Shown here one piece after another: positions 1 through 9,085 of a DNA stretch of 64,000 bases; the first letter of the stretch is position 1; every line of letters starts with the position of its first letter. This stretch comes from an uncultured Gelidibacter sp. Lineage in GTDB: Bacteria > Bacteroidota > Bacteroidia > Flavobacteriales > Flavobacteriaceae. Made by a program: the position numbers and the translations under genes. The notes below the pieces were generated by a model. That model was not told the origin of the DNA and ran no database searches. It saw nothing but the letters and a program-made list of their open reading frames with translations. The stretch is taken from positions 41,724 through 105,723 of the forward strand of contig NZ_CANMTE010000008.1 in the NCBI RefSeq assembly GCF_947500795.1. The letters run 5' to 3'.

Positions 1-270
1 TGCTAAAATTGCTTTATAAGCAATTTCTACTTCCGTGTTGTTGTCAAAATGCTTAAACGATTTAACGGTCTGCGTTCTTTTTGTAAAGTATGTTTTTGCG
101 GTTTCCGCCTGTTCTTTAAACGCCGTTAACCCTTTCAATGATAAACTGATCTCATTATTTTGGATGTTTTCAAAAACAATATTATCGTCAAGGTCTGCAA
201 CCATTTTTTCAATATCAAATTGGTTGTATCCATCGATGTAGTTATTGATAATGTTTACTCTGGCTGTCAT
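1..270 (-). CDS. NTF2/SnoaL-like protein (C-terminus cut by window edge)
   Basis: The first 90 residues are present, beginning MTARVNIINNYIDGYNQFDI and running open to the window edge. The start pattern (short helix, INNYIDGYNQFDIEKM, then DDNIVFEN) is that of the NTF2-like/SnoaL superfamily of small cone-shaped proteins, which can be enzymes, binding proteins or accessory factors. It follows the ketosynthase gene after 57 nt on the same strand and is probably the third gene of the tetR operon. The exact activity cannot be told from the fragment. Confidence 0.7.
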   Translation of the reverse strand, partial: MTARVNIINNYIDGYNQFDIEKMVADLDDNIVFENIQNNEISLSLKGLTAFKEQAETAKTYFTKRTQTVKSFKHFDNNTEVEIAYKAILA

Positions 271-327
271 ATTTTGTTATTATTTATGGGTTACATTGTT
301 TATGCGGTCTGCCGGTTGTCCTACTCT

Positions 328-1572
328 TTATTCAGCATATTTTTTAAAAATACTGGTGGCAATGTGTCCGCCAAAACCAAAGGTATTACTCATTGCGTAG
401 TTCACTTGCCGTTGTTGTGATTGGTGCAACGTCAAGTTAAATATATCCCTATATTCGGGTTCAATATCTACCGAATTGATTGTTGGCGGAACAATGTCAT
501 TCTGAACCGCCTTAATGCAAGCAATTGCTTCAATTGCCCCTGCAGCACCTAACAAATGTCCTGTCATTGATTTTGTCGCACTAATATTTAATTTACTTTG
601 TCTGCCGAAAAGTCTTTCCATTGATTTTAATTCGCTCATATCGCCTTGTGGTGTTGATGTAGCGTGTGTGTTCAGATAATCTATATCATTAGCGGAAATG
701 TTTGCATCTTCCAATGCTGAAACCATACCTAAATACGCCCCTTCTCCCTCTGGGTGCGTACCTGTTAAATGATATGCGTCTGAAGCCATACCACCGCCAA
801 CAATCTCGGCTATAATTGGAGCGTTTCGTTTTATAGCGTGTTCATAGCTTTCCAAAATGATTGCACCTGCTCCTTCTCCCATAACAAAACCGTCTCTGTT
901 GATGTCAAAAGGACGTGATGCCATTTGCGGATTTTCATTTAAGGTTGACAATGCTTTTGACGCGTTGAAACCACCAACGGCACTTTCGTTGATAGGCGCT
1001 TCCGAACCGCCTGTTATTATCATATCTGCTTTGCCCCAACGGATATAATTAAAGGCATCAATGATTGCGGTATTGGAAGTTGCACAAGCTGAAACAGTTG
1101 TAAAATTTATGCCTCGAAGCCCGTATTTTATCGAAATGATGCCCGAAGCAATATCGACTATCATCTTCGGGATGAAGAAAGGGCTAAAACGTGGTGTTCC
1201 GTCCCCTTGCGCAAATTCAGTTACCTGCTGTTGAAATGTGCCGATACCACCATTTCCCGACCCCCAAATAACGCCAATACGGTTTTTGTTCAGCGTTTCA
1301 AAATTGATGTTGGCATTTTTAATTGCTTCTTCAACGGAAATTAAAGCATATTGTGTAAACAAATCGTATTTTCTTGCTTCTGCTTTTTCAATATGGTTTA
1401 ATGGGTCAAAGCCTTTGAGTTCGCAAGCAAATTTCGTTTTGAATTTTGATGTGTCAAATTTTGTAATGGGGTTAGCACCGTTAACACCTTTTAAAAGCGA
1501 TTGCCAAAAATCATCTACGTTATTTCCAATGGGCGTTAATGCTCCAAATCCTGTAATTACTACTCTTTCCAT
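328..1572 (-). CDS. beta-ketoacyl-ACP synthase II-type enzyme (FabF-like)
   Basis: The 414-residue protein has the full thiolase-fold ketosynthase layout. The nucleophile is Cys163 in TVSACATSN, with catalytic histidines at His303 (NTHATSTPQGD) and His339 (TGHLLGAAGA). FabF/KAS II enzymes condense malonyl-ACP with an acyl-ACP in fatty acid or polyketide synthesis. Length is normal for the family. Its start overlaps the tetR stop by one base (TAATG), so the two are probably translationally coupled. Because it sits on a mobile element behind a regulator, it is more likely an accessory ketosynthase than the housekeeping FabF. The substrate is unknown. Confidence 0.88.
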   Translation of the reverse strand: MERVVITGFGALTPIGNNVDDFWQSLLKGVNGANPITKFDTSKFKTKFACELKGFDPLNHIEKAEARKYDLFTQYALISVEEAIKNANINFETLNKNRIGVIWGSGNGGIGTFQQQVTEFAQGDGTPRFSPFFIPKMIVDIASGIISIKYGLRGINFTTVSACATSNTAIIDAFNYIRWGKADMIITGGSEAPINESAVGGFNASKALSTLNENPQMASRPFDINRDGFVMGEGAGAIILESYEHAIKRNAPIIAEIVGGGMASDAYHLTGTHPEGEGAYLGMVSALEDANISANDIDYLNTHATSTPQGDMSELKSMERLFGRQSKLNISATKSMTGHLLGAAGAIEAIACIKAVQNDIVPPTINSVDIEPEYRDIFNLTLHQSQQRQVNYAMSNTFGFGGHIATSIFKKYAE

Positions 1573-2126
1573 TATTTTTTTTCTATATCAATTAATATTT
1601 GCCGGGATACTTCGTCAAAATATATTTTTTCAGTTATCATCGATATTCTTGAAATAGCCAATAGATTCGTCAGTATCATTAAAGCCTGAATGCGTGGTGC
1701 TGCTTTATAAACGAATAGTTTTTCTTTTTCTCCTTTATCCAGAATGTGTGCTAAGTAATCTATCTCTTCTTCTATATAATTGTTTAATATCGCTTTGATT
1801 TGAGGCTCTAAAGTGTTTATATCTGCCGCTAATGCAGCAATTATTGAGACTTTATTTTGCTCTCTTATTAAAATATGTTCATCTATATAACCTCTTAAAG
1901 CCGATTTCATATTGCTGTAATTGTTTCGTTTTCTGTCTTCTTTATTTTTTTGAATAACATGTTCTAAAACAGCTACAATCAAATCATTTTTCGTCGGAAA
2001 ATAATAATGGATAGAAGAAGTTTTAATGCCAATTTCTTTAGATATATCCTTGTAACTAAAAGCATTTGTCCCTCTTGTCGTGATAAATGTTATGGCTTCG
2101 GTTACTATTTTTTCTTTTGTTTCCAT
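1572..2126 (-). CDS. TetR/AcrR-family transcriptional regulator
   Basis: This 184-residue protein has a typical N-terminal TetR helix-turn-helix: a first helix around residues 2-16 (KEKIVTEAITFITTRG), then FSYKDISKEIGIKTSSIHYYFPTKNDLI. The C-terminal part is helical and would form the ligand pocket and dimer surface. It is the first gene of an operon with the FabF-like enzyme and the NTF2-like protein. A palindrome of the kind TetR proteins bind lies just upstream of its -7 box, which suggests self-repression. The ligand is unknown. Confidence 0.9.
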   Translation of the reverse strand: METKEKIVTEAITFITTRGTNAFSYKDISKEIGIKTSSIHYYFPTKNDLIVAVLEHVIQKNKEDRKRNNYSNMKSALRGYIDEHILIREQNKVSIIAALAADINTLEPQIKAILNNYIEEEIDYLAHILDKGEKEKLFVYKAAPRIQALMILTNLLAISRISMITEKIYFDEVSRQILIDIEKK

Positions 2127-2130
2127 AACG

Positions 2131-2166
2131 CAAAGATATAAATTTCTATCTACTAATAGGTAGATA
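2131..2166 (-). promoter_or_regulatory. tetR promoter -7 box and probable TetR operator
   Basis: Reading on the minus strand, TATCTTTG at 2138-2131 matches the Bacteroidota -7 consensus TAnnTTTG exactly. A palindrome, TATCTAC-N6-GTAGATA, spans 2147-2166 just upstream, where a bound repressor would block RNA polymerase. Only 4 nt separate the -7 box from the tetR ATG, so the transcript would be leaderless or nearly so. I could not find a clear -33 TTG. Confidence 0.6.
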
Positions 2167-2250
2167 ATCTTAAAAATTTTGCTCGTACTTCTCTCTTTTT
2201 GATTTTTGTAATGATTTCTTTATTCAAATACTCCTTTTCAAATTCTACAT

Positions 2251-2288
2251 TAAAAAAAGCCTTTCAGCAATAAAACTGAAAAGCTTTT
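2251..2288 (-). terminator. intrinsic terminator of catB
   Basis: A hairpin with 13-bp arms (one mismatch; 2255-2267 with 2276-2288) and an 8-nt loop is followed on the minus strand by a run of T. It lies 20 nt after the catB stop and upstream of the tetR promoter, so it isolates catB from the tetR operon. Confidence 0.75.
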
Positions 2289-2307
2289 CGCAGTTGTTAC
2301 ATATAAG

Positions 2308-2967
2308 TCAAAAACAATACGGGAAATCTCTCTTTTCGATTTTTACAACTTGGTTGTAAAAATCGAAAAGAGACTGTATGTTGCCTGAACAAATTAAAGG
2401 TATCGCTTCGGTCAATATGTCTTCATCCCAATCCCACCACTTGATATCTAACAGGATCTGAATCTCTTCGTCCGAAAACCTTTTTTTAATCGGTTTTGCA
2501 GGGTTTCCGCCGACAATAGTGTAAGGGGCAACATCTTTGGTGACTAATGACCTACTACCGATTACCGCCCCGTCACCGATCTTCACTCCCGGCATAATCA
2601 TTGCCTCGCTCCCTATCCAAACATCATTACCGACAACTGTATCGCCCGCGTTTTCAAATCCGTTAATTGCTTTATTGAATGCTTCAATCTCCGGCATATA
2701 AAAAAAGGGAAAACTGGATATCCAATTATGTCGATGCCCTTGATTGCCCGCCATTATAAAACTTGCACCGCTACCTATGGAACAGAATGAACCTATGACC
2801 AATTTATCAACGTCATCTCTATCTGGAAATAAATAGCGAGCGCAGTCATCAAAAGAATGTCCATGATAATAACCGGAATAGTAGGAATATTTCCCAGCCG
2901 TGATATTGGGGTTGGTAATATGGTCTCTAATTATTTTGCCCTTAAATGGGCTATCGAAAAAATTCAT
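2308..2967 (-). CDS. catB: type B chloramphenicol O-acetyltransferase (CatB family)
   Basis: This 219-residue xenobiotic acetyltransferase uses acetyl-CoA to acetylate chloramphenicol. The CatB signature is strong: [10 protein letters not shown] at the start, [20 protein letters not shown], and [20 protein letters not shown] followed by the catalytic histidine, about residue 78. Left-handed beta-helix hexapeptide repeats follow ([36 protein letters not shown]). I chose the ATG at 2967 because it matches the family N-terminus; an in-frame TTG at 2997 would add ten residues. It has its own promoter, leader and terminator. Family membership is clear. Chloramphenicol as substrate is inferred from similarity to CatB proteins as I remember them. 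Confidence 0.9.
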   Translation of the reverse strand: MNFFDSPFKGKIIRDHITNPNITAGKYSYYSGYYHGHSFDDCARYLFPDRDDVDKLVIGSFCSIGSGASFIMAGNQGHRHNWISSFPFFYMPEIEAFNKAINGFENAGDTVVGNDVWIGSEAMIMPGVKIGDGAVIGSRSLVTKDVAPYTIVGGNPAKPIKKRFSDEEIQILLDIKWWDWDEDILTEAIPLICSGNIQSLFDFYNQVVKIEKRDFPYCF

Positions 2968-3003
2968 CTTTTTAGCATTTATTATTAAATAATTCAATAG
3001 AAT

Positions 3004-3085
3004 GTCAGGGCAACATCTATTGCCTTGACAGAGATTATATGTTCCTAAAAATATGCTAATCTGATTTTTTCATACAACAAAGGTA
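3004..3085 (-). promoter_or_regulatory. catB promoter and structured leader
   Basis: On the minus strand a perfect -7 box, TACCTTTG, lies at 3085-3078. About 50 nt downstream is a hairpin of two 10-nt arms (3004-3013 and 3020-3029, one mismatch, 6-nt loop), and catB starts about 37 nt after that. A five-codon ORF lies between the box and the hairpin. An A+T-rich imperfect palindrome at 3090-3112 sits just upstream of the box and could be an operator or the mobB terminator. No clear -33 TTG was found. The layout resembles leader-controlled resistance genes, but this is inference. Confidence 0.5.
3056..3073 (-). CDS. possible catB leader peptide (5 codons)
   Basis: An ATG 4 nt after the catB -7 box opens a five-codon frame, MKKSD, ending in TAG. 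It sits upstream of the leader hairpin. Drug-stalled translation of very short leaders is a known control of ribosome-targeting resistance genes, including tetQ in Bacteroides. Here only position and size support it, and a frame this short can easily occur by chance. Confidence 0.25.
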   Translation of the reverse strand: MKKSD

Positions 3086-3126
3086 AGTAATTTTAAAACT
3101 TGTTTTGAAAATAAGGACAATCTCTA

Positions 3127-4392
3127 TTATTTTTTTTGTCTTGTTTTCTTCTTTTTCTTCATTCTATTGGCAAAATCCTGTTCCTCGTAATCTTCGCCCT
3201 GTGCTTGGGGCAACAGGCTGAACAATCCCAAATCAGAACTGTGCGAATGTTCCTGCGTGATAAACTCGAAAAGGTCTTTGGTCGGTTGGTGGTCTATCGT
3301 GTTCGTATCGGAAACAGGGCTGTCCTGTGCTTTCAATGCGGGTTTGTTTCCGTTGTTCCACCAATCGTTAAACAGATTTGCCGACAGGTTTCTGTCCAAC
3401 TGCGAGCCATTCCAAACAGTACGGCTACCATTGTCAATAAAAGTAATACCATAAATCCGTCCGCTGTCGTTTCTGCGGACAACGGTGTGAATGTCCTGTT
3501 CGGCAAGTTGCTTTTTAAATTCCTTTTCGCTGTTTGTGGTGTGAATGGCAAGTTCCACCGAATTTTTGAGAACAGACTTCGCAGGGTTGGTTTTCATCTT
3601 CTCTTTGGATTGTTCAAAGTGCCGTTGTAATCCGTTTACTCCTGCGTGCTTGCCAAACAAAGATGCTTTGAACGGTTTGCTTGCCTTTTCTCCCTTGTCG
3701 TTCAAAGCAAAATATACCAATCCGTGTACAGGCTCTCCGTTGCGTTCGCCTTTTATTTCCTCTGCCGTAATATTCAAAAACGAAAGCAAAGCGTTGTATG
3801 TCCCAATGCTTGTATATTGGTAATACTTCGGCAGGTGTCGCACTACCGAAGCTATTTGGCTTTTTATATCGCCTTTCTGCTGTTCTACCTTTTTGAAATT
3901 TCTGCTGTCGTGTTTCTGTTCCTGCTCGGTAGCTTTGTGCAGATTGTATTTCGTTTCCAAATCCCGACAGATAGCCATTGAGCGAGGGTGGTCGTAATCA
4001 TCGGGGATTTTCCTGCCGTCAATGCCCACGCAGGTCGAAACGATGTGTATATGCGTGCGGTCAATGTCCGTATGTTTGAATACGATATACGGCTGATTGC
4101 CGTAACCCATACGCTCCATATATTCCTGTGCCATTTCGGTAAACTGTTCATCGCTTACCGTGTCTTTCGGGTCGGGGTTCAATGAAATGTGCCGTACCGT
4201 CTTTTCCGTTCGGATATTGGCAGACAGATACGGCTCAAAACACTTGTTGAAGTACGCAACGGAATACCTACCGTCCATTGTGTCGGGTATCTTATTCAGC
4301 AACAGAACCGCTCCGTTTTCCGTTTCCACTTTCTGCTGATTGTACAAAATAGCTCCGTACATATTGCTTCCCTTTCCGATTTTTGCAACCAT
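3127..4392 (-). CDS. mobB: mobilization relaxase MobB
   Basis: This 421-residue relaxase/mobilization nuclease belongs to the MobP-like group found on Bacteroidota mobile elements. It would nick oriT and lead the single strand into the recipient. The N-terminal nuclease domain (about residues 1-190) shows the histidine triad in FKHTDIDRTHIHIVS and an upstream RHISLNPDP block. The C-terminus is hydrophilic and ends in a lysine-rich tail. The gene starts 4 nt after the mobA stop, so the two are co-expressed. The usual next partner, a coupling protein, is absent; catB follows instead. Confidence 0.9.
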   Translation of the reverse strand: MVAKIGKGSNMYGAILYNQQKVETENGAVLLLNKIPDTMDGRYSVAYFNKCFEPYLSANIRTEKTVRHISLNPDPKDTVSDEQFTEMAQEYMERMGYGNQPYIVFKHTDIDRTHIHIVSTCVGIDGRKIPDDYDHPRSMAICRDLETKYNLHKATEQEQKHDSRNFKKVEQQKGDIKSQIASVVRHLPKYYQYTSIGTYNALLSFLNITAEEIKGERNGEPVHGLVYFALNDKGEKASKPFKASLFGKHAGVNGLQRHFEQSKEKMKTNPAKSVLKNSVELAIHTTNSEKEFKKQLAEQDIHTVVRRNDSGRIYGITFIDNGSRTVWNGSQLDRNLSANLFNDWWNNGNKPALKAQDSPVSDTNTIDHQPTKDLFEFITQEHSHSSDLGLFSLLPQAQGEDYEEQDFANRMKKKKKTRQKK

Positions 4393-4396
4393 TTCT

Positions 4397-4831
4397 TTAC
4401 TCTTTGTTTAGGTATTTCTTTTCAAATTCTGCGGTAAGGATTAAAACTTTGAGCAATAATTCTTTCATTGCTGCGGTCTGTTTTTCCAATTTGTAGAGGT
4501 ATGCCAATGCCTTTTTCTCCGAAAAGTGTGTGTTCAACAGCTTTACAATCTGATTGTAATTGGTTGCTATTCCTCTGAACTGTCCGAAAAACTTGGTCAA
4601 TCCTGCGTGGTATTCTACCGCATTCATATCAATTTTTACGGTTTTTACCGTCTTTTGAAAGATACAAGCCGTAATGAAATGTGCCTTTATGTTCATTCCC
4701 GATTGGTCGAAAAGGGCAAGGAACTTGGCGTTTTCCTCTGCGTTCAGACTGATGGAATACCGATGTACCGCAGGGTCGTTCTTCGGTTTTCTTCCTGTCT
4801 TTTTAATCTGTTTTCTGTTCACTTCTTCCAT
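4397..4831 (-). CDS. mobA: mobilization accessory protein MobA
   Basis: This 144-residue basic protein matches the MobA/MobC relaxosome accessory family of Bacteroidota elements: a lysine-rich N-terminus (RKQIKKTGRKPKNDPAVHRYSI), a ribbon-helix-helix-like segment (YSISLNAEENAKFLALFDQSG), and the late GIATNYNQIVKLLN motif typical of MobC-type proteins. It would bind oriT and help the MobB relaxase. I chose the ATG at 4831; an in-frame TTG two codons earlier is less likely. The hairpin cluster at 4897-4991 lies 66 nt upstream, as expected for oriT beside its mob genes. Confidence 0.85.
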   Translation of the reverse strand: MEEVNRKQIKKTGRKPKNDPAVHRYSISLNAEENAKFLALFDQSGMNIKAHFITACIFQKTVKTVKIDMNAVEYHAGLTKFFGQFRGIATNYNQIVKLLNTHFSEKKALAYLYKLEKQTAAMKELLLKVLILTAEFEKKYLNKE

Positions 4832-4896
4832 AATCAAATCATTTTAATGTTAAACCAAAACTGCGACTTCGGAGCGGTTTTCAGCCACCTGCAAGG

Positions 4897-4991
4897 GCAA
4901 GTGCTTTTGAGATGCGGAATTTATTCCGAGTAGCTCAAAAGATAACTTGCTCTGAACAGGGGTTCAGAAAATCCGTTCTGCGGAACGGATT
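4897..4991. repeat. cluster of three hairpins upstream of mobA (candidate oriT)
   Basis: Three inverted repeats lie in a row. The first has compound arms, GCAAGT+CTTTTGAG (4897-4911) and CTCAAAAG+ACTTGC (4934-4950), enclosing a smaller palindrome CGGAAT-TT-ATTCCG. The second is TCTGAAC-N4-GTTCAGA (4951-4968). The third is AATCCGTTC-N4-GAACGGATT (4970-4991). No gene is supported here. Dense hairpins beside mobA are what an origin of transfer looks like; the nick site cannot be placed. Confidence 0.5.
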
Positions 4992-5074
4992 GGAGTTAGC
5001 CGAAAAAACCAACCGCTTCCATTTGCAAAGTTCGGCAAGACTGTTTGAAAAACAGCTGTTTACAGTCACGACAA

Positions 5075-5386
5075 TGAACGCCAAATAGTGCCACTGACTG
5101 CCACTTTTATTTGGGTTGGGGGTTATCTTGACGATGCGTTGCTCCCCCTTAAAATTATTTTCCAAAAGAAAAAAACAGAAAAAAAAGAAAGCCATTTTAA
5201 CAAGGCGGACAAGCGGAAAAACCAAAAGGAAACGGAATAAGTCCCGAAGGGTGGCGAAGCCATTATGCCGTAGTCTTTTGGTGGGCGGTGCGGTGGCTGT
5301 CCGCCTTATCTTTGCTACCTTTTTATTCTTTTTTGAATATGATTTTAACTTCTTTCATAATAATATTTGGCAACTGAACGCCAAAT
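5075..5386. repeat. non-coding block bounded by a 12-bp direct repeat, with nested inverted repeats
   Basis: The stretch 4832-5461 has no supported gene. TGAACGCCAAAT occurs at 5075-5086 and again at 5375-5386, exactly 300 bp apart. Between the copies lie nested inverted repeats: AAGGCGGACA (5202-5211) with TGTCCGCCTT (5298-5307), and inside them ACCAAAAG (5221-5228) with CTTTTGGT (5275-5282). A 12-bp palindrome, AAACAGCTGTTT, is at 5050-5061. This may be part of oriT, a recombination substrate or a structured RNA. Open frames across it are lysine-rich, repeat-derived and unlikely to be genes. Confidence 0.45.
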
Positions 5387-5461
5387 GCTACCTCTCACTG
5401 CAACATTGGAAGCCCGACTTGTTTACCTGATTAATTTAGTCAGTACAAAACGAGTTAGGCG

Positions 5462-5623
5462 ATGCAGGAGAGAAAAGAAATAGAAAAAATACCTATCGAG
5501 GAAGCAATGGAGCTTCTCCGTGAGGTCGGTATTGACGTGGAACAGGAAACAGCCGAACTGATTATGGAGTTTTTGTACAACCTCACAATGATAATTATCC
5601 GTGAATGCTTTGACACCGAATGA
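5462..5623 (+). CDS. small acidic conserved-looking protein of the element
   Basis: This 53-residue frame starts MQERKEIEKIPIEEAMELLR and ends FLYNLTMIIIRECFDTE. It is acidic and amphipathic-helical, with a PIEEAMELLREVGIDVEQETAELIMEF pattern that looks like a real coding sequence. It lies 60 nt upstream of the recombinase on the same strand, so the two may be co-transcribed. I recall similar short frames next to recombinases on Bacteroidota elements but know no function. A recombination directionality factor is one possibility, unsupported by any motif. Confidence 0.55.
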   Translation: MQERKEIEKIPIEEAMELLREVGIDVEQETAELIMEFLYNLTMIIIRECFDTE

Positions 5624-5683
5624 TTTATTTTGTAATTTAGCTAATCCCACACAAAGTCAATACCCACTTAAAAATGATTAGCT

Positions 5684-7281
<1,598 letters not shown>

Positions 7282-7397
7282 ATGTGTAATCAAAAAATGA
7301 CGCGCTTAGCTTTTAACTTTCGGTTCATAATGCCGACTGTATCATTTTAGGACTGCAAATATAAGAGCTTTTTTTTGATTTCAAAAGTTATTTTAAA

Positions 7398-7427
7398 TAA
7401 AAAACTCCTAACTATTTACGTTAGGAG
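7398..7427 (-). terminator. intrinsic terminator of the LRR gene
   Basis: CTCCTAAC and GTTAGGAG (7405-7412, 7420-7427) form a perfect 8-bp stem with a 7-nt loop, followed on the minus strand by a run of T. It ends the LRR transcript before the tRNA. Confidence 0.85.
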
Positions 7428-7450
7428 CTCAACTCATATGTGTACTAAGG

Positions 7451-8356
7451 CTAATCTTCTGTATCTAAGGTCGCAAGCACTCCGCCGGAACTTGCATTTT
7501 CATAATCAAAGGCTACCATGTTTGGAAACTTTTCTCCTAATTGAGCTAAATCGCCTTTAAAGTTGTTATTCCCGATAAGTAAGGTTTTAAGGTTTGTGAT
7601 CTTTACTAATTCAGATGGCATCTCACCGTAAAACGCATTGTTAGAGAGCACTAACTCTTCCAAATTCACCAAATCGCCAATAGATGAAGGAATGACACCC
7701 AATAATTGGTTATCAAAAACACTTAGTACTTTTAAATTTTTAAGTTTAGAAAAATCAGAAGGCAATTTCCCAACCAATGCATTACTACTCAAAAGCAGCT
7801 CCTGTAAATTGCTAAGTTTTTCAATTGACGTTGGAATTGCACCGCCTAAATTGTTGCTATATAATTCCAATACCTTTAAGTTTTCAAGATTACCAATCGC
7901 ACTAGGAATGGTGCCCGTAAGGTTATTCATGTACAAGCGTAAGGTCTCTAAAGAATTCAAAGTTGTTAATTCCACCGGAATAGCACCTTCCAACTTATTA
8001 AAGCTAATATCGATCGTCTTTATGCTGCCTAATTGTCCAAGGGAAGGAGGTATTGTTCCTGAAATTGAATTTCTAAATAAATTCAGTTCTTCCAGATACA
8101 CCAAGTCTCCCAATTCACTTGGCAGTGTACCGTCAAGTTTATTATTATCTAAATTGATGGCCAACACTTTATTGTCCACAATGGTCACGCCATACCACGT
8201 ATCAACTGGAGCTTCAAGATTCCATGTGGTTTGCCACGCGTTGCCATGGGTTGCATTATAAAGCGCAAGGAGGGCATTTTTTTCTTGAGTTGATATTTGA
8301 CCAAAAGATACGATGGTCATCAATAAGGAAAACAAGGTTAGTGTAATGGTCTTCAT
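7451..8356 (-). CDS. secreted leucine-rich-repeat protein
   Basis: The 301-residue protein has a signal peptide (MKTITLTLFSLLMTIVSFGQ), a cap region with NAWQTTWNLEAPVDTWYGVT, and then about nine LRRs of some 24 residues. The pattern is LxxLxxLxLxxNxLxGxIPxxIGxL, the plant-type LRR also common in Bacteroidota. Such proteins mediate protein-protein or surface contacts. No type IX C-terminal sorting domain or membrane anchor is visible; the end (GGVLATLDTED) is acidic and short. It stands alone. The first gene past the integration junction, it is host-like in base composition. Confidence 0.8.
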   Translation of the reverse strand: MKTITLTLFSLLMTIVSFGQISTQEKNALLALYNATHGNAWQTTWNLEAPVDTWYGVTIVDNKVLAINLDNNKLDGTLPSELGDLVYLEELNLFRNSISGTIPPSLGQLGSIKTIDISFNKLEGAIPVELTTLNSLETLRLYMNNLTGTIPSAIGNLENLKVLELYSNNLGGAIPTSIEKLSNLQELLLSSNALVGKLPSDFSKLKNLKVLSVFDNQLLGVIPSSIGDLVNLEELVLSNNAFYGEMPSELVKITNLKTLLIGNNNFKGDLAQLGEKFPNMVAFDYENASSGGVLATLDTED

Positions 8357-8554
8357 GAAAAATGAGTTGGTTGCAATATTATAGAAACGAATATATTATA
8401 ATATCGATGAAAAACCAATTTTTTTCGATGAAATGCACAATCATGAATTCAGTAAAATCACTTTATACTGATTTTCAATACTATACAGATTTAAATCAAT
8501 CCCTCCAATTAAGAAGATTTATATCTGAAAAACCGTAAATAAGCACGCGAAATC

Positions 8555-9085
8555 CTATTTTTTAGGAGCTGGCGGATAAGCAGATAACACCTTTGCAACA
8601 AGGGTCTGAAATTGCGTTTCCTTAGCCTCTGGAGTCGCATTCGGATTATAATTACTATCGGTTACCGCTTGCCAAAACAAACCTGACTTTGAATCATCTA
8701 CAAATTCGATCACAATCTCCCTGTTTATTTTTGCTTGGCCAACAGGAATCCCAATAGAAATTCCACCACCAACATTTCTTCCGCTGCCACCAACGCCCAC
8801 CCCAACATTATTGCGTTGGGCTTCCTGGTACTGACTGCTTTTTATATTAATCAGAAAATCTGGCGTGTCAGACAATCGCATTCCTTGAGCCTGCAAACCC
8901 GAATCTAAAGCATCCAAGAGTCGTTTGGAATCCAATTCGCTCATGCCCATATCCATCGCTTCGTAATAATTATAGGTTTTATAGGCATTGAAATCTGTGC
9001 CTTTTTCATAATCATAATTTACCCGCACAGGCGCACAGGAAAAAACGAATAGAAAAACTCCCAATAGCAAAAGTCCTTTTTTCAT
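8555..9085 (-). CDS. DUF4136 lipoprotein
   Basis: A 176-residue lipoprotein with a signal peptide ending in the lipobox FVFSC, so Cys17 would be lipidated. The mature part has the DUF4136 pattern: VNYDYEKGTDFNAYKTYNY near the start, LDALDSGLQAQG, a glycine-rich turn (VGVGVGGSGRNVGGG), then INREIVIEFVDDSKSGLFWQAV. It is probably attached to the periplasmic or outer face of the envelope. The family has no established function. Confidence 0.85.
   Translation of the reverse strand: MKKGLLLLGVFLFVFSCAPVRVNYDYEKGTDFNAYKTYNYYEAMDMGMSELDSKRLLDALDSGLQAQGMRLSDTPDFLINIKSSQYQEAQRNNVGVGVGGSGRNVGGGISIGIPVGQAKINREIVIEFVDDSKSGLFWQAVTDSNYNPNATPEAKETQFQTLVAKVLSAYPPAPKK

Noticed and set aside
4935..5225. 96-residue minus-strand frame upstream of mobA
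   Set aside because: It covers the candidate oriT hairpins; its composition follows the inverted repeats.
5116..5430. 104-residue plus-strand frame in the non-coding block
   Set aside because: It is lysine/arginine-rich because of A-rich and repeat DNA, crosses the nested inverted repeats and has no protein-like pattern.
7638..8261. 207-residue plus-strand frame
   Set aside because: It is the antisense shadow of the LRR gene; serine/leucine-rich composition follows from the repeat, and there is no start context.
8357..8554. Possible small RNA or gene between the LRR and DUF4136 genes
   Set aside because: The 198-bp gap holds only A+T-rich sequence with no hairpin, start or -7 box strong enough to support a feature.
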